The notes beneath the pieces are model-generated. The model was not told the DNA's origin. It made no database searches and saw only the letters and a list, made by a program, of their open reading frames with translations. From Tragulus kanchil (Eukaryota > Chordata > Mammalia > Artiodactyla > Tragulidae): DNA of 64,000 nt. A program made the position numbers and the translations under genes. Shown piece after piece: positions 22,626 through 34,177 of the stretch (positions are counted from its first letter, which is position 1; every line of letters begins with the position of its first letter). The stretch lies in assembly GCA_022376925.1 (NCBI GenBank), contig JAIOJX010000032.1:97952794-98016793 (forward strand), given 5' to 3'.

Positions 22626-23199
22626 CCGAGCTTGTCAGGATTCTGGTGATAAGATCTACGTACTAGAAATAGAAATAATGGACTCTTATAGGTTTTCCTC
22701 TCTCTTGACAATTAAGGGAGAAAAACTGTTTTGCCCTCAACTTCACGATAAAGAGTGACAAATCCAAGTTACTGAAAGAACTATCAGAAATGAAGATAAT
22801 AGAGCTTTGAAATGGTAACAGAAGGAAATGCGATATTGTTTGCAAAATATTGGTGATCAGAACAGTGTAATTTGAGGAAATGTATTTACAAAGGGATCCT
22901 TTGTTTACAAGGAGTGAGTGGGATGCAGGAGCCCCATCAGGGGCTGTGCGGTACCAGTGAAGGTGCTAGCAGCTGGTGACACCCCACCTGCTGTTACACC
23001 CCAGGTTCAAAAGAGTGAGGGAGGGAATTGATTGACTACAGAGACCCAGGAGGGAAGAGCTGTGCAGAGATGATGATCTTGAAATGAATAGTGACTGATA
23101 GTGGAGGGTCAAAACCAGACTACGGTGACCAAACAGGGAAAATACCAGGGAAATAGACTGTTCGTCTCACTCTCCTCCACCTCAAGATTTTTTTTTGAT
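22626..23199. other. Unannotated sequence
   Basis: No gene or clear repeat. A frame at 22516-22758 (80 codons) overlaps the L2 end and has no recognisable domain. Confidence 0.4.
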
Positions 23200-23660
23200 C
23201 TTAGAGGTCAGGGAAGGCTTCCTGTAGCAGAGATAGCACTTGAGTTGAACCTTTCCAGATGAATGGGAGTATGGTATGTGATGAACAAAGAGAAAAAAAG
23301 TCTCCAGTCAGATAAGATACAGCAAAAGCAAAAAGCTGAGAGGTAGACTGAAGCCAAATCCTGAGAAGGAGCTTGATATTATGGAGAGAAGTTTGGCTTT
23401 TGTGCCCAGAGCACTGGAGAGCCATTGAATAACTTCAAACCAGATGATGAACATGATCGTATTTGCATTTATCAAAAAATGCCCTTGGCTGTAAACATGG
23501 AAGATGGTTTGGAGCAGGGTGGCTATTGGAGAAGATAGGACAGGCTGGGACAGTAAGCCACAGATAAGGGGTGAGGGCCTGGACAAGACTAAACTCGTGG
23601 AGACAGAGAGAGGGGGATAGTTTTGAAATAAGTGTAGGAAATAGACATTATGGCTGATTG
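23200..23660 (-). mobile_element. L2 LINE, reverse, upstream part
   Basis: 'tcagggaaggcttcctgtag' through 'cactggagagccattgaata', 'gatggtttggagcagggtgg' and 'gacagtaagccacagat' matches the reversed L2 region upstream of the 3' end. Minus frames of 150 codons at 23308-23760 follow LINE sense but show no RT motif. The part after 23545 is duplicated from 24646. Confidence 0.5.
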
Positions 23661-25746
23661 AATGGGAGAAGCCTGTGCAACAGAGGGAGGCATCTTGGTT
23701 GACATGCATATAGACATATAGGCTGACAGTGGATGGCTTGTTTACTTGGATTAGAAACAAAGCAGAATAGGTTTGGGGGAGGAAACGAAATGGCTTTGGC
23801 CTAAGGCATTCTGTTTCACATGTCTGAAGGACATCTAGGTAGAGATGTCCAAAGGTGACTTGGCTTTGACTTTCAGGTTTGGGAAAGGGAGCAAGCTGGG
23901 CTCAGAGACCAGGACACATGAGCACTATGCTGATTAGCCCACAGAAGTACACAAGAAGAACCCAGAGAGTGCAGAGAAAGCGAGAGAGACAGGCAAGGGC
24001 TCTCAGGCTAGGTGACCTCCCACCCTGATCTATAGGATGAAAATGAGGGTGCCTCCTTCCCTGGGTTGTCATGACATTAAGAAGCGAGATATATGTGAAC
24101 GTGCCTTGTGCGGAGAAGAGACTATATTTGCAAAAGCAGAGAGAAGGTACAAATACTGAGAAATTCGGTTTTATACTGTGTTCAGAGAACAAGGCAGCAA
24201 CATCTTTACATTTAATGAGTGTCACAACATAATCTTTGTGCTTCTTTCTTTCCATTCCTGTCCCTCCTTGCTGCGTGGACATTAAGGAAAGAGAGATGAG
24301 GTCCCAGAGCTGTTGGTAGTTCACATTCCCCTAAGTATTTGCAAAACAGTTAGCACATTATAGGTATCCACTAAATGTATAAATATGGCTGATTGATTGT
24401 CTGGCAGAGGGGGAAAAAAAATGAGAGTCTCTGAGCTGGATGTAGTCTCATTGACCCCAGCCCTTATCCATAACTGACAAGCCACTTGCGCTCAGGGTCC
24501 CCTCTTTACCCCACCGGGGACCCATGATTAATGTCCTCTCTCTGTTGGAGAGTGGTGGTCCGAAGATTAATGAAGTCAGAATCCCTTGGAGATACTTGAG
24601 TAAGAAATCAGGCGTATTGTTGTCGTGTTCTAATTAATTTGAAAACTGGGACAGTAAGCCACAGATAAGGGGTGAGGGCCTGGACAAGACTAAACTCGTG
24701 GAGACAGAGAGAGGGGGATAGTTTTGAAATAAGTGTAGGAAATAGACATTATGGCTGATTGAATGGGAGAAGCCTGTGCAACAGAGGGAGGCATCTTGGT
24801 TGACATGCATATAGACATATAGGCTGACAGTGGATGGCTTGTTTACTTGGATTAGAAACAAAGCAGAATAGGTTTGGGGGAGGAAACGAAATGGCTTTGG
24901 CCTAAGGCATTCTGTTTCACATGTCTGAAGGACATCTAGGTAGAGATGTCCAAAGGTGACTTGGCTTTGACTTTCAGGTTTGGGAAAGGGAGCAAGCTGG
25001 GCTCAGAGACCAGGACACATGAGCACTATGCTGATTAGCCCACAGAAGTACACAAGAAGAACCCAGAGAGTGCAGAGAAAGCGAGAGAGACAGGCAAGGG
25101 CTCTCAGGCTAGGTGACCTCCCACCCTGATCTATAGGATGAAAATGAGGGTGCCTCCTTCCCTGGGTTGTCATGACATTAAGAAGCGAGATATATGTGAA
25201 CGTGCCTTGTGCGGAGAAGAGACTATATTTGCAAAAGCAGAGAGAAGGTACAAATACTGAGAAATTCGGTTTTATACTGTGTTCAGAGAACAAGGCAGCA
25301 ACATCTTTACATTTAATGAGTGTCACAACATAATCTTTGTGCTTCTTTCTTTCCATTCCTGTCCCTCCTTGCTGCGTGGACATTAAGGAAAGAGAGATGA
25401 GGTCCCAGAGCTGTTGGTAGTTCACATTCCCCTAAGTATTTGCAAAACAGTTAGCACATTATAGGTATCCACTAAATGTATAAATATGGCTGATTGATTG
25501 TCTGGCAGAGGGGGAAAAAAAATGAGAGTCTCTGAGCTGGATGTAGTCTCATTGACCCCAGCCCTTATCCATAACTGACAAGCCACTTGCGCTCAGGGTC
25601 CCCTCTTTACCCCACCGGGGACCCATGATTAATGTCCTCTCTCTGTTGGAGAGTGGTGGTCCGAAGATTAATGAAGTCAGAATCCCTTGGAGATACTTGA
25701 GTAAGAAATCAGGCGTATTGTTGTCGTGTTTTAATTAATTTGAAAA
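23545..25746. repeat. Duplicated unit H, two head-to-tail copies
   Basis: 23545-24645 repeats at 24646-25746 with constant offset 1101. One visible substitution is beside the join (C versus T at about 24630/25731). The 140-codon minus frame occurs at 23902-24324 and 25003-25425 for this reason alone. Confidence 0.93.
23661..24640. other. Unannotated sequence inside unit H
   Basis: The 140-codon minus frame at 23902-24324 has no domain I recognise and is not flanked by exon-like signals. No other gene seen. Repeats at 24762-25741. Confidence 0.4.
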
Positions 25747-26128
25747 TTATCCTATATTGTTCAAATGGCAACTGACTCATCAAAAGTGGGTGTTTGGAAG
25801 TGATAAATGGAAATTCTGAGGATTTTCTCATTAATTAATTTGGCTGTGAAAATAAGCACTGGCCCACATTCCCAGTGAAATAAAAACAGACCCAAAGGTA
25901 ACCAAGAAGCTGGGCTAGTGTAGAACGGCATCAATTCTGCCCCGGGGTAGAGACTCACACTTTTAGCAGACTAGAAATACTTTTACATATGTAAGATATG
26001 ATTTTTCTGTATTTTCCAAATTTTCTACAATGTGCACATGTTATTTTACAACGAAAGCTTCGTTTAGAAAAAACATTAAAAATATTCATCATACATATAT
26101 GACATATAGAGTACATAGTATATGCAGT
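25747..26128. other. Unannotated AT-rich sequence
   Basis: AT-rich, possibly an old L1 3' piece around 25980-26100, but not assignable by eye. Confidence 0.35.
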
Positions 26129-26340
26129 GGCTTTTCTGGTGGCTCAGACGGTAAAGAATCTGCCTACAATGCAGGAGACTACAGTTTGATCCCTGTGTTG
26201 GGAAGATGCCCTGGAGAAAGAAATGGCAACCCACTCCAGTATCCTTGACTGGAGAATCCCATGGACAGAGGAGCCTGGCGGGCTACGGTACATGGAGTTG
26301 AAAAGAACTGAACACGACTGAAGCAGCTTAGCACACAGCA
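26129..26340 (+). mobile_element. Bov-tA SINE
   Basis: Head 'cttttctggtggctcagacg', 'caatgcaggagactacag', and body 'ggcaacccactccagtatcc', 'tcccatggacagaggagcct', 'gaacacgactgaagcagc'. Single A unit. Confidence 0.92.
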
Positions 26341-27105
26341 CTCAGCACATGCAATACGTAAACTAATATAGAATGAATTCTACATTTATTTTTCTCTTTA
26401 TATATGCTTTGAGACTTTTTAAAATGAACTCTCCATAATGGTATGTGTTCCTCTACTCTGTTACCAAGTAAACCAGGAGTCTTTACTGGTATGCAACAGA
26501 AACTGCATTTGTTGAATACCTATCAAAAGGCATTGGGGGAAAGAATGTGAGAGAATGCAAAATTTCAAAAGGAAAGCTAGGAACCAGGCTTAGAAAGACA
26601 GGAAGAGGAAGCAAGTAGTTCCAATAGTTTGGCAGGAACTACGAACAGGTTCTTCCAGCAGACCCTGTAACAACCAGCGAGCTCAAAACCACTCATGTGA
26701 CCAATTAGGAAGGAAAGGCCTGGTCAGCCCAGCTTCTGCCTGTGGGTAGAGGAGAGCAGGGCGCCCTGCTAACTGTCCTAGCCAGCCTGAACTTTGAATG
26801 CACTTTGAGGATTTTGAGTGCTTCTCATATTGTGCAGGGTACCCACTGCACGATCACGGAAGCTGTAAGAACACTCAAGGGGCCATAGAAGCTGCAGACT
26901 TGTTTATTCTCTCTAGGCTGGGCCAACCCACACCAATAGTAGCCCTCACATAGTCTCTCCCCAGCAGCAGCAACAGCAGCAGCCCCCCAGGGTCTTTGAG
27001 GAGAACTTAACATATGGTTACAGAACAAAGGTAGCCTAGGGCCAGCAGATTCAATGCAACGCACAGGAGCCTTCCATAACCAAGGTCAGCAATATCCTTG
27101 TTTAC
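26341..27105. other. Unannotated sequence with a short CAG run
   Basis: No gene recognised. A short CAG/CAA run lies at 26962-26987. A minus frame of 79 codons at 26825-27064 has no recognisable domain. Confidence 0.4.
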
Positions 27106-27121
27106 AAAAAAATAGCAGAGC

Positions 27122-27442
27122 GGGCTTCCCCTGGTGGTCCAGTGGGTAAGGACACCCCCTTGCAGTACAAGGGGCGCCGGTTCAAGCCCTGGCCTGGGAA
27201 GATCCCACGGAGCGGCTGGACTGATGTGTCCAGTTACCGCGCCAGAGCTCTGGAGTGCATGCACCCAGAGCCGGCACTCTACGACAGACGCCACCGCGAT
27301 GGGAGGCCCACAGGAGCCAAAGAACAAAGACGGATGAATATAGAGAAAGACCAATAGAAGTGGCCCGCCCGCTCCCCTCCCTCCCCAACCCGACCCCCAC
27401 CCAAAATAAATAAATAAATAAATCTTTAAATGTAAAAAAAAA
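27122..27442 (+). mobile_element. Unfamiliar tRNA-headed SINE, copy 3, complete
   Basis: Head 'gggcttcccctggtggtcca', B box in 'gccggttcaagccctggcc', body 'gctggactgatgtgtccag', 'ccaccgcgatgggaggccc', 'gaccaatagaagtggccc', then a C-rich tract (27365-27403), AAAT repeats and a poly(A) end. It is flanked by a 16-bp target-site duplication at 27106-27121 and 27443-27458, so it is a complete retroposed copy. Confidence 0.92.
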
Positions 27443-27458
27443 AAAAAAATAGCAGAGC

Positions 27459-27711
27459 AGGGTCGAGAGAAAGCAGGCAGGAGAGCCTGCCTGGCGTGAG
27501 GAACAGGAGAGCCTGTCTGAGGCCATGTTACCAGGGACTTTCCCTACCATTGTGCACCCAAGAGAATCTTAAACCTAGTCGGCAAGAAAATGGCATGAAT
27601 TTTGGGCAAACAAAAGCAGCTGCCTACCACATTTGTAATCGTTCCCCTCCTTGACCCAATTTTTTTTAGGTATAATCTACATATAAGCAATAATAATTCA
27701 AACTGAGCACT
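27459..27711. other. Unannotated sequence
   Basis: No gene or repeat recognised. Confidence 0.4.
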
Positions 27712-27984
27712 GCTCCATTGCAGAACAGCTCTGATTGTTAGAAAATCCTTCTGAAGCGTTGACTCCACTAACTGTTTTCCCATATCAGAGAGGAGGCGGG
27801 ATGGTGGTGGAACTGGAAACTGTCTTGTTTGAGGATCGGTGGAGAAAGTGGAAGAAGTGGGAGGCTAGAGGAAGACTTGAGGGTGAAGTGGGCTGTTCTC
27901 TTCTAAGGATTGCAGTTAGAGCTGAGAGGTGGAAGTTCTGGAGAAGCAGATGTCATCTCAACAAATGGTTTTAATGTTTAGGAA

Positions 27985-28125
27985 TGAGAACTACCTCTCT
28001 CTGGAAGGTAGGAAACCTGTTATCTCAAGGAGTAGGCAAGGAGGAAGTCCAGCCCAGGTAGGGGTTGGGTTATATGATTTCTAAAGGACTCTTTGAACCC
28101 CAAGACTCTATGATCCTTTGTTATT
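27985..28125 (+). mobile_element. L3/CR1-like LINE 3' end
   Basis: Ends in 'gactctttgaaccccaagac' then 'tctatgatcc', the typical CR1/L3 terminus, preceded by 'ggttgggttatatgatttc'. Old and diverged. Duplicate at 29068-29208. Confidence 0.5.
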
Positions 28126-28339
28126 TGCAAGCCTAATATGTCCTTCTGAAAGGGTTCCTCACCTCTCACAGCTGCTCCATCTCTGCTTCAGGTGGACCTT
28201 GCTTCTCCTTTTTAGTTGGTTTGCTTGCAAACCTGTATCTGTGGAGAGATTTCCCATGTACTACTTGTCGTGGGGGAATACTGAGATTTTCTCAGCTGAG
28301 CATGGTAAGCTGGAGAGGAGAGGAAAGGTACAAGTGGTA

Positions 28340-28530
28340 GATTAGGAGTAAGAATTTGTGGCCAGCTCTACTACTTACATATTGTGGAATCTCGGGTCAA
28401 TCAATGAGCTTTGTGACTCTCATTTTATTCACATATAAAAAGTGAATGAGGATACAACAACAATAAACAGTAAAATAATAACCTCCCTTACAGAGTTGAT
28501 TCTAAAAATAGGTAACACCTGGCTTTCATT
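28340..28530 (+). mobile_element. MIR SINE, sense
   Basis: 'ttgtggccagctctactact', 'tcattttattcacatataaa', 'taataacctcccttacagag' follow MIR order in sense. Duplicate at 29423-29613. Confidence 0.6.
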
Positions 28531-28544
28531 ACCTCCTCATGTTG

Positions 28545-28700
28545 TACTATATTACATAGATACATTGTTTAATCCTTCCAACATTCCCCTGATGTGTAGA
28601 CTCCATCCCTTATACTTCACAGATAAGAAAACTGAGGTTTAGAGGATAGAAAGCCTTTGCTTAAATGTTGGAGTTAAAATGACAATTAAGAGGTCTAACT
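28545..28700 (-). mobile_element. MIR SINE, reverse
   Basis: 'atacttcacagataagaaaa' then 'ctgaggtttagaggatag' is a reverse MIR core. Duplicate at 29628-29783. A further short reverse MIR core follows at 29876-29930. Confidence 0.6.
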
Positions 28701-30019
28701 CCACAGGCTGAGTACTTTGTAATGCCATCTTACAGTTATCAGAATTACATGAAATAGCACAATCATACAGACATAATAGAGGGTCTGTTATCCAGCTCCA
28801 TTGCAGAACAGCTCTGATTGTTAGAAAATCCTTCTGAAGCGTTGACTCCACTAACTGTTTTCCCATATCAGAGAGGAGGCGGGATGGTGGTGGAACTGGA
28901 AACTGTCTTGTTTGAGGATCGGTGGAGAAAGTGGAAGAAGTGGGAGGCTAGAGGAAGACTTGAGGGTGAAGTGGGCTGTTCTCTTCTAAGGATTGCAGTT
29001 AGAGCTGAGAGGTGGAAGTTCTGGAGAAGCAGATGTCATCTCAACAAATGGTTTTAATGTTTAGGAATGAGAACTACCTCTCTCTGGAAGGTAGGAAACC
29101 TGTTATCTCAAGGAGTAGGCAAGGAGGAAGTCCAGCCCAGGTAGGGGTTGGGTTATATGATTTCTAAAGGACTCTTTGAACCCCAAGACTCTATGATCCT
29201 TTGTTATTTGCAAGCCTAATATGTCCTTCTGAAAGGGTTCCTCACCTCTCACAGCTGCTCCATCTCTGCTTCAGGTGGACCTTGCTTCTCCTTTTTAGTT
29301 GGTTTGCTTGCAAACCTGTATCTGTGGAGAGATTTCCCATGTACTACTTGTCGTGGGGGAATACTGAGATTTTCTCAGCTGAGCATGGTAAGCTGGAGAG
29401 GAGAGGAAAGGTACAAGTGGTAGATTAGGAGTAAGAATTTGTGGCCAGCTCTACTACTTACATATTGTGGAATCTCGGGTCAATCAATGAGCTTTGTGAC
29501 TCTCATTTTATTCACATATAAAAAGTGAATGAGGATACAACAACAATAAACAGTAAAATAATAACCTCCCTTACAGAGTTGATTCTAAAAATAGGTAACA
29601 CCTGGCTTTCATTACCTCCTCATGTTGTACTATATTACATAGATACATTGTTTAATCCTTCCAACATTCCCCTGATGTGTAGACTCCATCCCTTATACTT
29701 CACAGATAAGAAAACTGAGGTTTAGAGGATAGAAAGCCTTTGCTTAAATGTTGGAGTTAAAATGACAATTAAGAGGTCTAACTCCACAGGCTGAGTACTT
29801 TGTAATGCCATCTTACAGTTATCAGAATTACATGAAATAGCACAATCATACAGACATAATAGAGGGTCTGTTATCCAGATAAGAAAACAAAGGCTCAGAG
29901 GAGTTTAATTAATCTGTCCAGAGTCTGAGGACACGGATATGGTGGTGGGAAAGAAAATTCACATGCAGGGTGGATTTCTGGTAAAGAAGAGGCTCAGGGC
30001 TGTGGCAGGGTGGGAGAGG

Positions 30020-30205
30020 ATTCTAGACCACGGTTTTCACCTGTGCTGCATGTTGGAGTGACGAAGGTCACTTTAAACAGCATTGATGACTAGATCCCAC
30101 CCCTAGAAATTTTGTTCACTAAATCTAGGAGGCAGTTTAAGCATCGAGATTCACTAAAGGACCCCAGAATATTTTAATGTGCAGCCTACATAAGAGCTAC
30201 TGGTT
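30020..30205 (+). mobile_element. MER5A-like hAT DNA transposon
   Basis: 'gaccacggttttcacctgtg', 'gactagatcccacccctaga', 'ggaccccagaatattttaat', 'agagctactggtttagg' follow the MER5A order from one terminal repeat to the other. Confidence 0.6.
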
Positions 30206-30689
30206 TAGGACAAGAGCTATTGGAATGTGGAGGAATTGAGGCCCCTCCAGGCATGGATACCAAAGACTGTGTGTGTCCTGTTATTCCTCAATAATGTCAC
30301 CATCTACAAAGGACACCCCATGTTCCTTCCAGGCAGAGCTGAGCCCTCAGCGCCGGCATCTAGTAGGCAGTCACAGGGGAAGGGACGCTCTAGTCAGAGA
30401 ATGAACAATTTGCATACATCTTCTACCAAGTAATAGTGCTACCGTTCAACGATGGGGAAATAAAGGTTCAGAAATTTTCAGAAACTAAGCGTCTCTGGCT
30501 TTGTACTTTCAAGTTCTGTCCATCTGCAAAAGAAATTGGGAGTTTGAGAAACCAAACAGGGGCCTTTCCTCTCTCCTTCCCTCCAAAGCATCGCCTTGCC
30601 TCTTACTGTTTTATCCCTTCTGTGGCCCCTCCCATCTGCGGAGGAGCATCAGCTTTCCAAGAGAAAGGAGAAAAGGGCTAAAGTTTTCT
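30206..30689. other. Unannotated sequence
   Basis: Frames of 81-110 codons at 30436-30833 have no recognisable domain. A weak reverse MIR core may lie at 30450-30500. Confidence 0.35.
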
Positions 30690-30850
30690 GACATGGGCAG
30701 GAGACAGTACCAACTGTCATTTTTGAGAAACCCTAAAAGTTGGGATTTAGTCTGGTCTCAAAGCGTCGCTCATACTGTGACCCTGAATAAAGCACTTCCT
30801 ATTTCTAGGGCTGTTTTCTCATCTGTAGTCTGAAGACAGTGAACCAGAAT
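30690..30850 (+). mobile_element. MIR SINE, sense
   Basis: 'gggatttagtctggtctcaa', 'gaccctgaataaagcacttc', 'gctgttttctcatctgtagt' match a sense MIR. Confidence 0.6.
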
Positions 30851-31405
30851 CTGCAGGTCACAAACTTAGGTACTTAGGGGCCTCGGTAGATGATGTACAC
30901 CATGGGGCAGACTGGACGGGGACTGGGGGAAGCGGGAAGCAGCAAGCATACGCCCACGTCCAGAGGGGTCAGGATTTATTGAGTTCCAGTCAGTTGTGAC
31001 CACAGAGGCATGTGGGCTCAGAGATGTAGGTCCGATTTGTTTTCACAGAAATACTAAGAAATCTTTATTTTATGTGCAATCTCCTACTTAATCTAATGTT
31101 AGAATAATAGTATTAGTAGTCATGCATAGAAAACAAAACATGAATGTGGACTGAGACAGCTTCTTTGTGACCTGAGGGTTAACTGGTCTAAATAAAAGAC
31201 AGTCACGTTCTGTGTTTTCTAAACGAGGGGACCTAACCCAATATTGCAGAACACAAAAACTGGCATTTCTGCACTAGTTAAAAATTAGTTTTAAGAAGGA
31301 AATCCAAACGGCATCCTCCTTATTATCAATTCCTAGTACTTTGGTATGCATTTATTTCTGGGGTGCCTGAGAAATTGTTCTCCCTCCAAAATCTGACAAC
31401 CATCT
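30851..31405. other. Unannotated sequence
   Basis: No gene or repeat recognised. Confidence 0.4.
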
Positions 31406-31419
31406 AAAAGAGAAGGGCC

Positions 31420-31706
31420 GGGCTTCCCTGGTGGTCCAGTGGGTAGGGACACCGCCTTGCAATGCAAGGGGCGCTGGTTCGATCCCTGGCCTGGGAAGAT
31501 CCCATGTAACACGGAGCAGCTGGACCGATGTGCCCAACGACCGAGCCAGAGCTCCGGAGTGCATGCGCCCAGAGCCGGTGCTCTGCAACGACAGAGGCCA
31601 CTGCGATGGGAGGCCCACACAGGCCAAGGAATTGAGATGGATGAAAATGAATGGATGAAGGACCAATAAAAGGCCAAAATTTAAAAAAATAATAAAATAA
31701 AAAAAT
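31420..31706 (+). mobile_element. Unfamiliar tRNA-headed SINE, copy 4, complete
   Basis: Head 'gggcttccctggtggtccag', B box 'gctggttcgatccctggcc', body 'gagctccggagtgcatgcgc', 'cactgcgatgggaggcccac', then AAAAT-type tail. The 14-bp target-site duplication is at 31406-31419 and 31707-31720. The C-rich tract of copies 3 and 7 is missing, so it varies between copies. Confidence 0.92.
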
Positions 31707-31720
31707 AAAAGAGAAGGGCC

Positions 31721-32089
31721 ATCTGCTTTCTAGAGAAACAGTGCCCTCTGCTGGAAGAATAATACAGAAAGATGTTTTAGGAGCTGAGGTCATCTAATAC
31801 TTGAAAGATGTTTCCACTTGAGATAGATATAATGAAGAATAATAAATAAAAATCTAAATGCATATTTATGGATGGTTTGATGTATGTTAAGCAGAAATTG
31901 GGGTTTCATGTGCCCATTTGGGAGTAATTACTCTTAATCTATTTAAAAAAAAAAAAAGTCCAGGATTAGAGAAAGGAAGAAAACATTTGTTACATCAACT
32001 GACAGCAATCCAGAATGCACAGACAAGGAGAGGAAATTGGAGTCTAGGTCTGCAGACTAAGTTCTGGAAAATCAGAGCCTTTACAATAA
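31721..32089. other. Unannotated sequence
   Basis: AT-rich with an A-run at 31943-31957. No gene recognised. Confidence 0.4.
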
Positions 32090-32235
32090 TGTATTGCAAA
32101 TTTATAGGTTTTCATAGTTACATTCACCACAGCCTTTTAATAAATCCTCCCAATAATTCTCCAAGGCAGGTATTCTCATTTGACAGATAAGAAAAATTAA
32201 GAACAGAGAGTCTGAGTGATCAGCTCAAGACTTTT
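32090..32235 (-). mobile_element. MIR SINE, reverse
   Basis: 'ttctccaaggcaggtattct', then 'catttgacagataagaaaaa' and 'agagagtctgagtgatcag' form a reverse MIR core. Confidence 0.6.
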
Positions 32236-32244
32236 GAGCAATTA

Positions 32245-32415
32245 AAATGATACAGACAAGCTTAGGCCAGTTGCTTAGCCCCTCTAAGCCTCAATTGCCC
32301 TATTTGTAAACCATGAGTAAAAATATCATCCATATTTGCAACAAGGATTAAATGCAAAACATGGCAAGTCCCTGAACACAGTGCTTGTTCCAGAATATAA
32401 GTGCTAGGAACTCAC
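32245..32415 (+). mobile_element. MIR SINE, sense
   Basis: 'gcccctctaagcctcaattg', 'ccctatttgtaaaccatgag', 'gaacacagtgcttgttcc' match a sense MIR. Confidence 0.6.
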
Positions 32416-32439
32416 TACAATGATCAGAACCCAGATCAC

Positions 32440-32692
32440 TTATGTGTTTATTTATTTTTGACTACACTGGGTCTCTATTGCTGCCTGCGGGCTTTCTCTA
32501 GTTTTGGTAAGTAGGAGCTGCTATATAATTGTGGTGCCTGAACTTCTCATTGTAGTGACTTCTCTTGTTTCAGATCATGGGCTCCAGAATTTCGGCTCAA
32601 TAGTGGCTCATGGCCTTAGTTGCTCCGTGGCATGTGGGATCTTCCCCAGACTAGGGATCGAAACTGTGTCCCCTGCATTGGCAGGCAGATTT
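32440..32692 (-). mobile_element. Long Bov-tA-type SINE, reverse
   Basis: In reverse: an AAATA tail at 32447-32458, 'cgggctttctctagttttgg', 'ggcctt agttgctccgtgg' type modules, and 'gggatcttccccagactagg' near the head. The outer head is replaced by a T-run. Well diverged. Confidence 0.7.
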
Positions 32693-32804
32693 TTTTCTTT
32701 TAAGATAATTCAGGGGGTTTCATCAACTCTTTTAAGTTTTACAATATTGGGTTGATTTCTGTTAAACAACAGAAATCAGTCATAATTATACATATATGCT
32801 TAAC

Positions 32805-32843
32805 TATATATGTGTGTGTGTGTGTGTATATATATACACACCT
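32805..32843. repeat. TG/TA microsatellite
   Basis: TA, then (TG)n, then (TA)n and a short CA stretch. Confidence 0.85.
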
Positions 32844-32977
32844 CCCTCTTGAGCTCTCTCCCACACCTGCACCCCAGCCTTCTAGGTAGGTCATTAGAGT
32901 GCTAAGCTGGGCTCTCTGTGTTATATAGCAGTTTCCCACTAGCTAGCTATCTTACGTAGACATAGAGAACAAACTTG

Positions 32978-33018
32978 TGGAGGATGGGTTCTTAATCACT
33001 GGACCACTGGGAAAGCCC
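32978..33018 (-). mobile_element. tRNA-SINE head fragment
   Basis: 'atcactggaccactgggaaa' followed by 'gcccagg' is the reversed first ~40 bp of a ruminant tRNA-type SINE. Confidence 0.6.
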
Positions 33019-33334
33019 AGGAGCCCAGATCTTTTATGTCCTAGTATTATGCCTTTTCCACTACATTCCACATTATCTTGCATGGTCAAAATAAGAACCA
33101 CATTGCTGCTGAGATTTGTAACATTGGCCCCAAACCCTAAAAACATAGCCCAGAATTTTTTTTAACATAGCTGGCTTTGTCAATAGCTGTGATGATCTTG
33201 ATTTGCATCCTACAGATAGAATATTCTAAATGAGAGGTGTCATGAGAACAATTCTTGTGAATTGTTCTCCTATGTCCTCACTCTGGTGTGGTAGATTCCT
33301 AAGCTCCACATTTGAATAGGAACATTACCATGTT
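33019..33334. other. Unannotated sequence
   Basis: No gene recognised. Confidence 0.4.
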
Positions 33335-33508
33335 GGGGTTCCCAAGTGGCACTAGTGGTAAAGAACTCACCTGCCAATGTAGGAAGCACAAGAGATGCAA
33401 CCCACTCCAGTTTTCTTGCCTGGAGAATCCCACGGACAGAGGAGTCTGGCAGGCTATAATCCATAGGGTCACAAAGAGTCAGATATGACTGAAGCGACTT
33501 AGCACATT
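33335..33508 (+). mobile_element. Bov-tA SINE, short variant
   Basis: Head 'ggttcccaagtggcactagt', 'gtaaagaactcacctgcc', then body 'caacccactccagttttct', 'ggtcacaaagagtcagat'. The B-box section is deleted: it runs from 'aggaagcacaagagatg' straight into 'caaccc'. Confidence 0.85.
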
Positions 33509-33589
33509 ATCCTGTTGAATGATATCTAAAAGAAAGGGGTGAGGGTCCAGGACCCACATCAAAGAGTAAACATTTCTTCATTCACCCCT

Positions 33590-33790
33590 TTACTTGTTCA
33601 TTTATCCTACAACATTTATTGGGTGTTTGTTTTGTGCCATGTGCTAAGGATACAGCCAGGAGCAAAACAAACATAACTTCTGGTCTCATCAACCCAAATC
33701 TAGAGAAGATTCATATGGTCAAAGCGTAGTGGAAGCCGTCATGTGAAGAATCAGCCTTGTTCTGAGGGAACCCATGCGGCAGGACTGGGC
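33590..33790 (-). mobile_element. L2 LINE 3' end, reverse
   Basis: 'caacatttattgggtgtttg', 'gtgccatgtgctaaggatac', 'taacttctggtctcatcaac' are in reverse L2 order. Confidence 0.6.
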
Positions 33791-34177
33791 CAGCAAGGGT
33801 TTGGGCAGGACTCTTTAACTGGCTGATGGGGCAGTGACTGGCTTGAATGTGCCAGTCTGGCAGTCTGGCTGCCTACTGCTCAGCGTTCCCAAGAGTCCAG
33901 AAGACTTCTGAGAGAAGGAGATTCAAGATGGGGCCACTTTAATTACCTTCAAGCCTAGGTAGGCATCATGGATATGTCAATATGGACCAGTTTGTTTTGA
34001 AAAGGCTCCGGGGAGCTTCCTCCATAGTGGGGGAGAAAGGCGAGGTCCTGAAGTCCCTTGGACTTTGGCCTTCTCTCCCTGAACCTCGGTCTTCTTGATG
34101 CTTCAGTGATACTGTGGATCTTTCTCTTCCAGTCACAGAGAATTCTGAAGTATGTCCCTCAGCAGAGCACAAGGGGT

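Larger units (their letters stand above)
27712..29877. repeat. Duplicated unit I, two head-to-tail copies
   Basis: 27712-28794 repeats at 28795-29877 with a constant offset of 1083. All frames inside (79, 75 and 66 codons) occur twice. The join reads 'ttatccag' directly into 'ctccattgcag'. Confidence 0.93.

Noticed and set aside
23902..24324. 140-codon minus frame (again at 25003-25425) as a gene
   Set aside because: No domain recognised. The repetition comes from unit H and gives no evidence of conservation.
27135..27215. tRNA gene at the SINE head
   Set aside because: It has a B-box-like segment but no full cloverleaf and continues into a SINE body with A tail and target-site duplication. 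The same applies to all Bov-tA heads.
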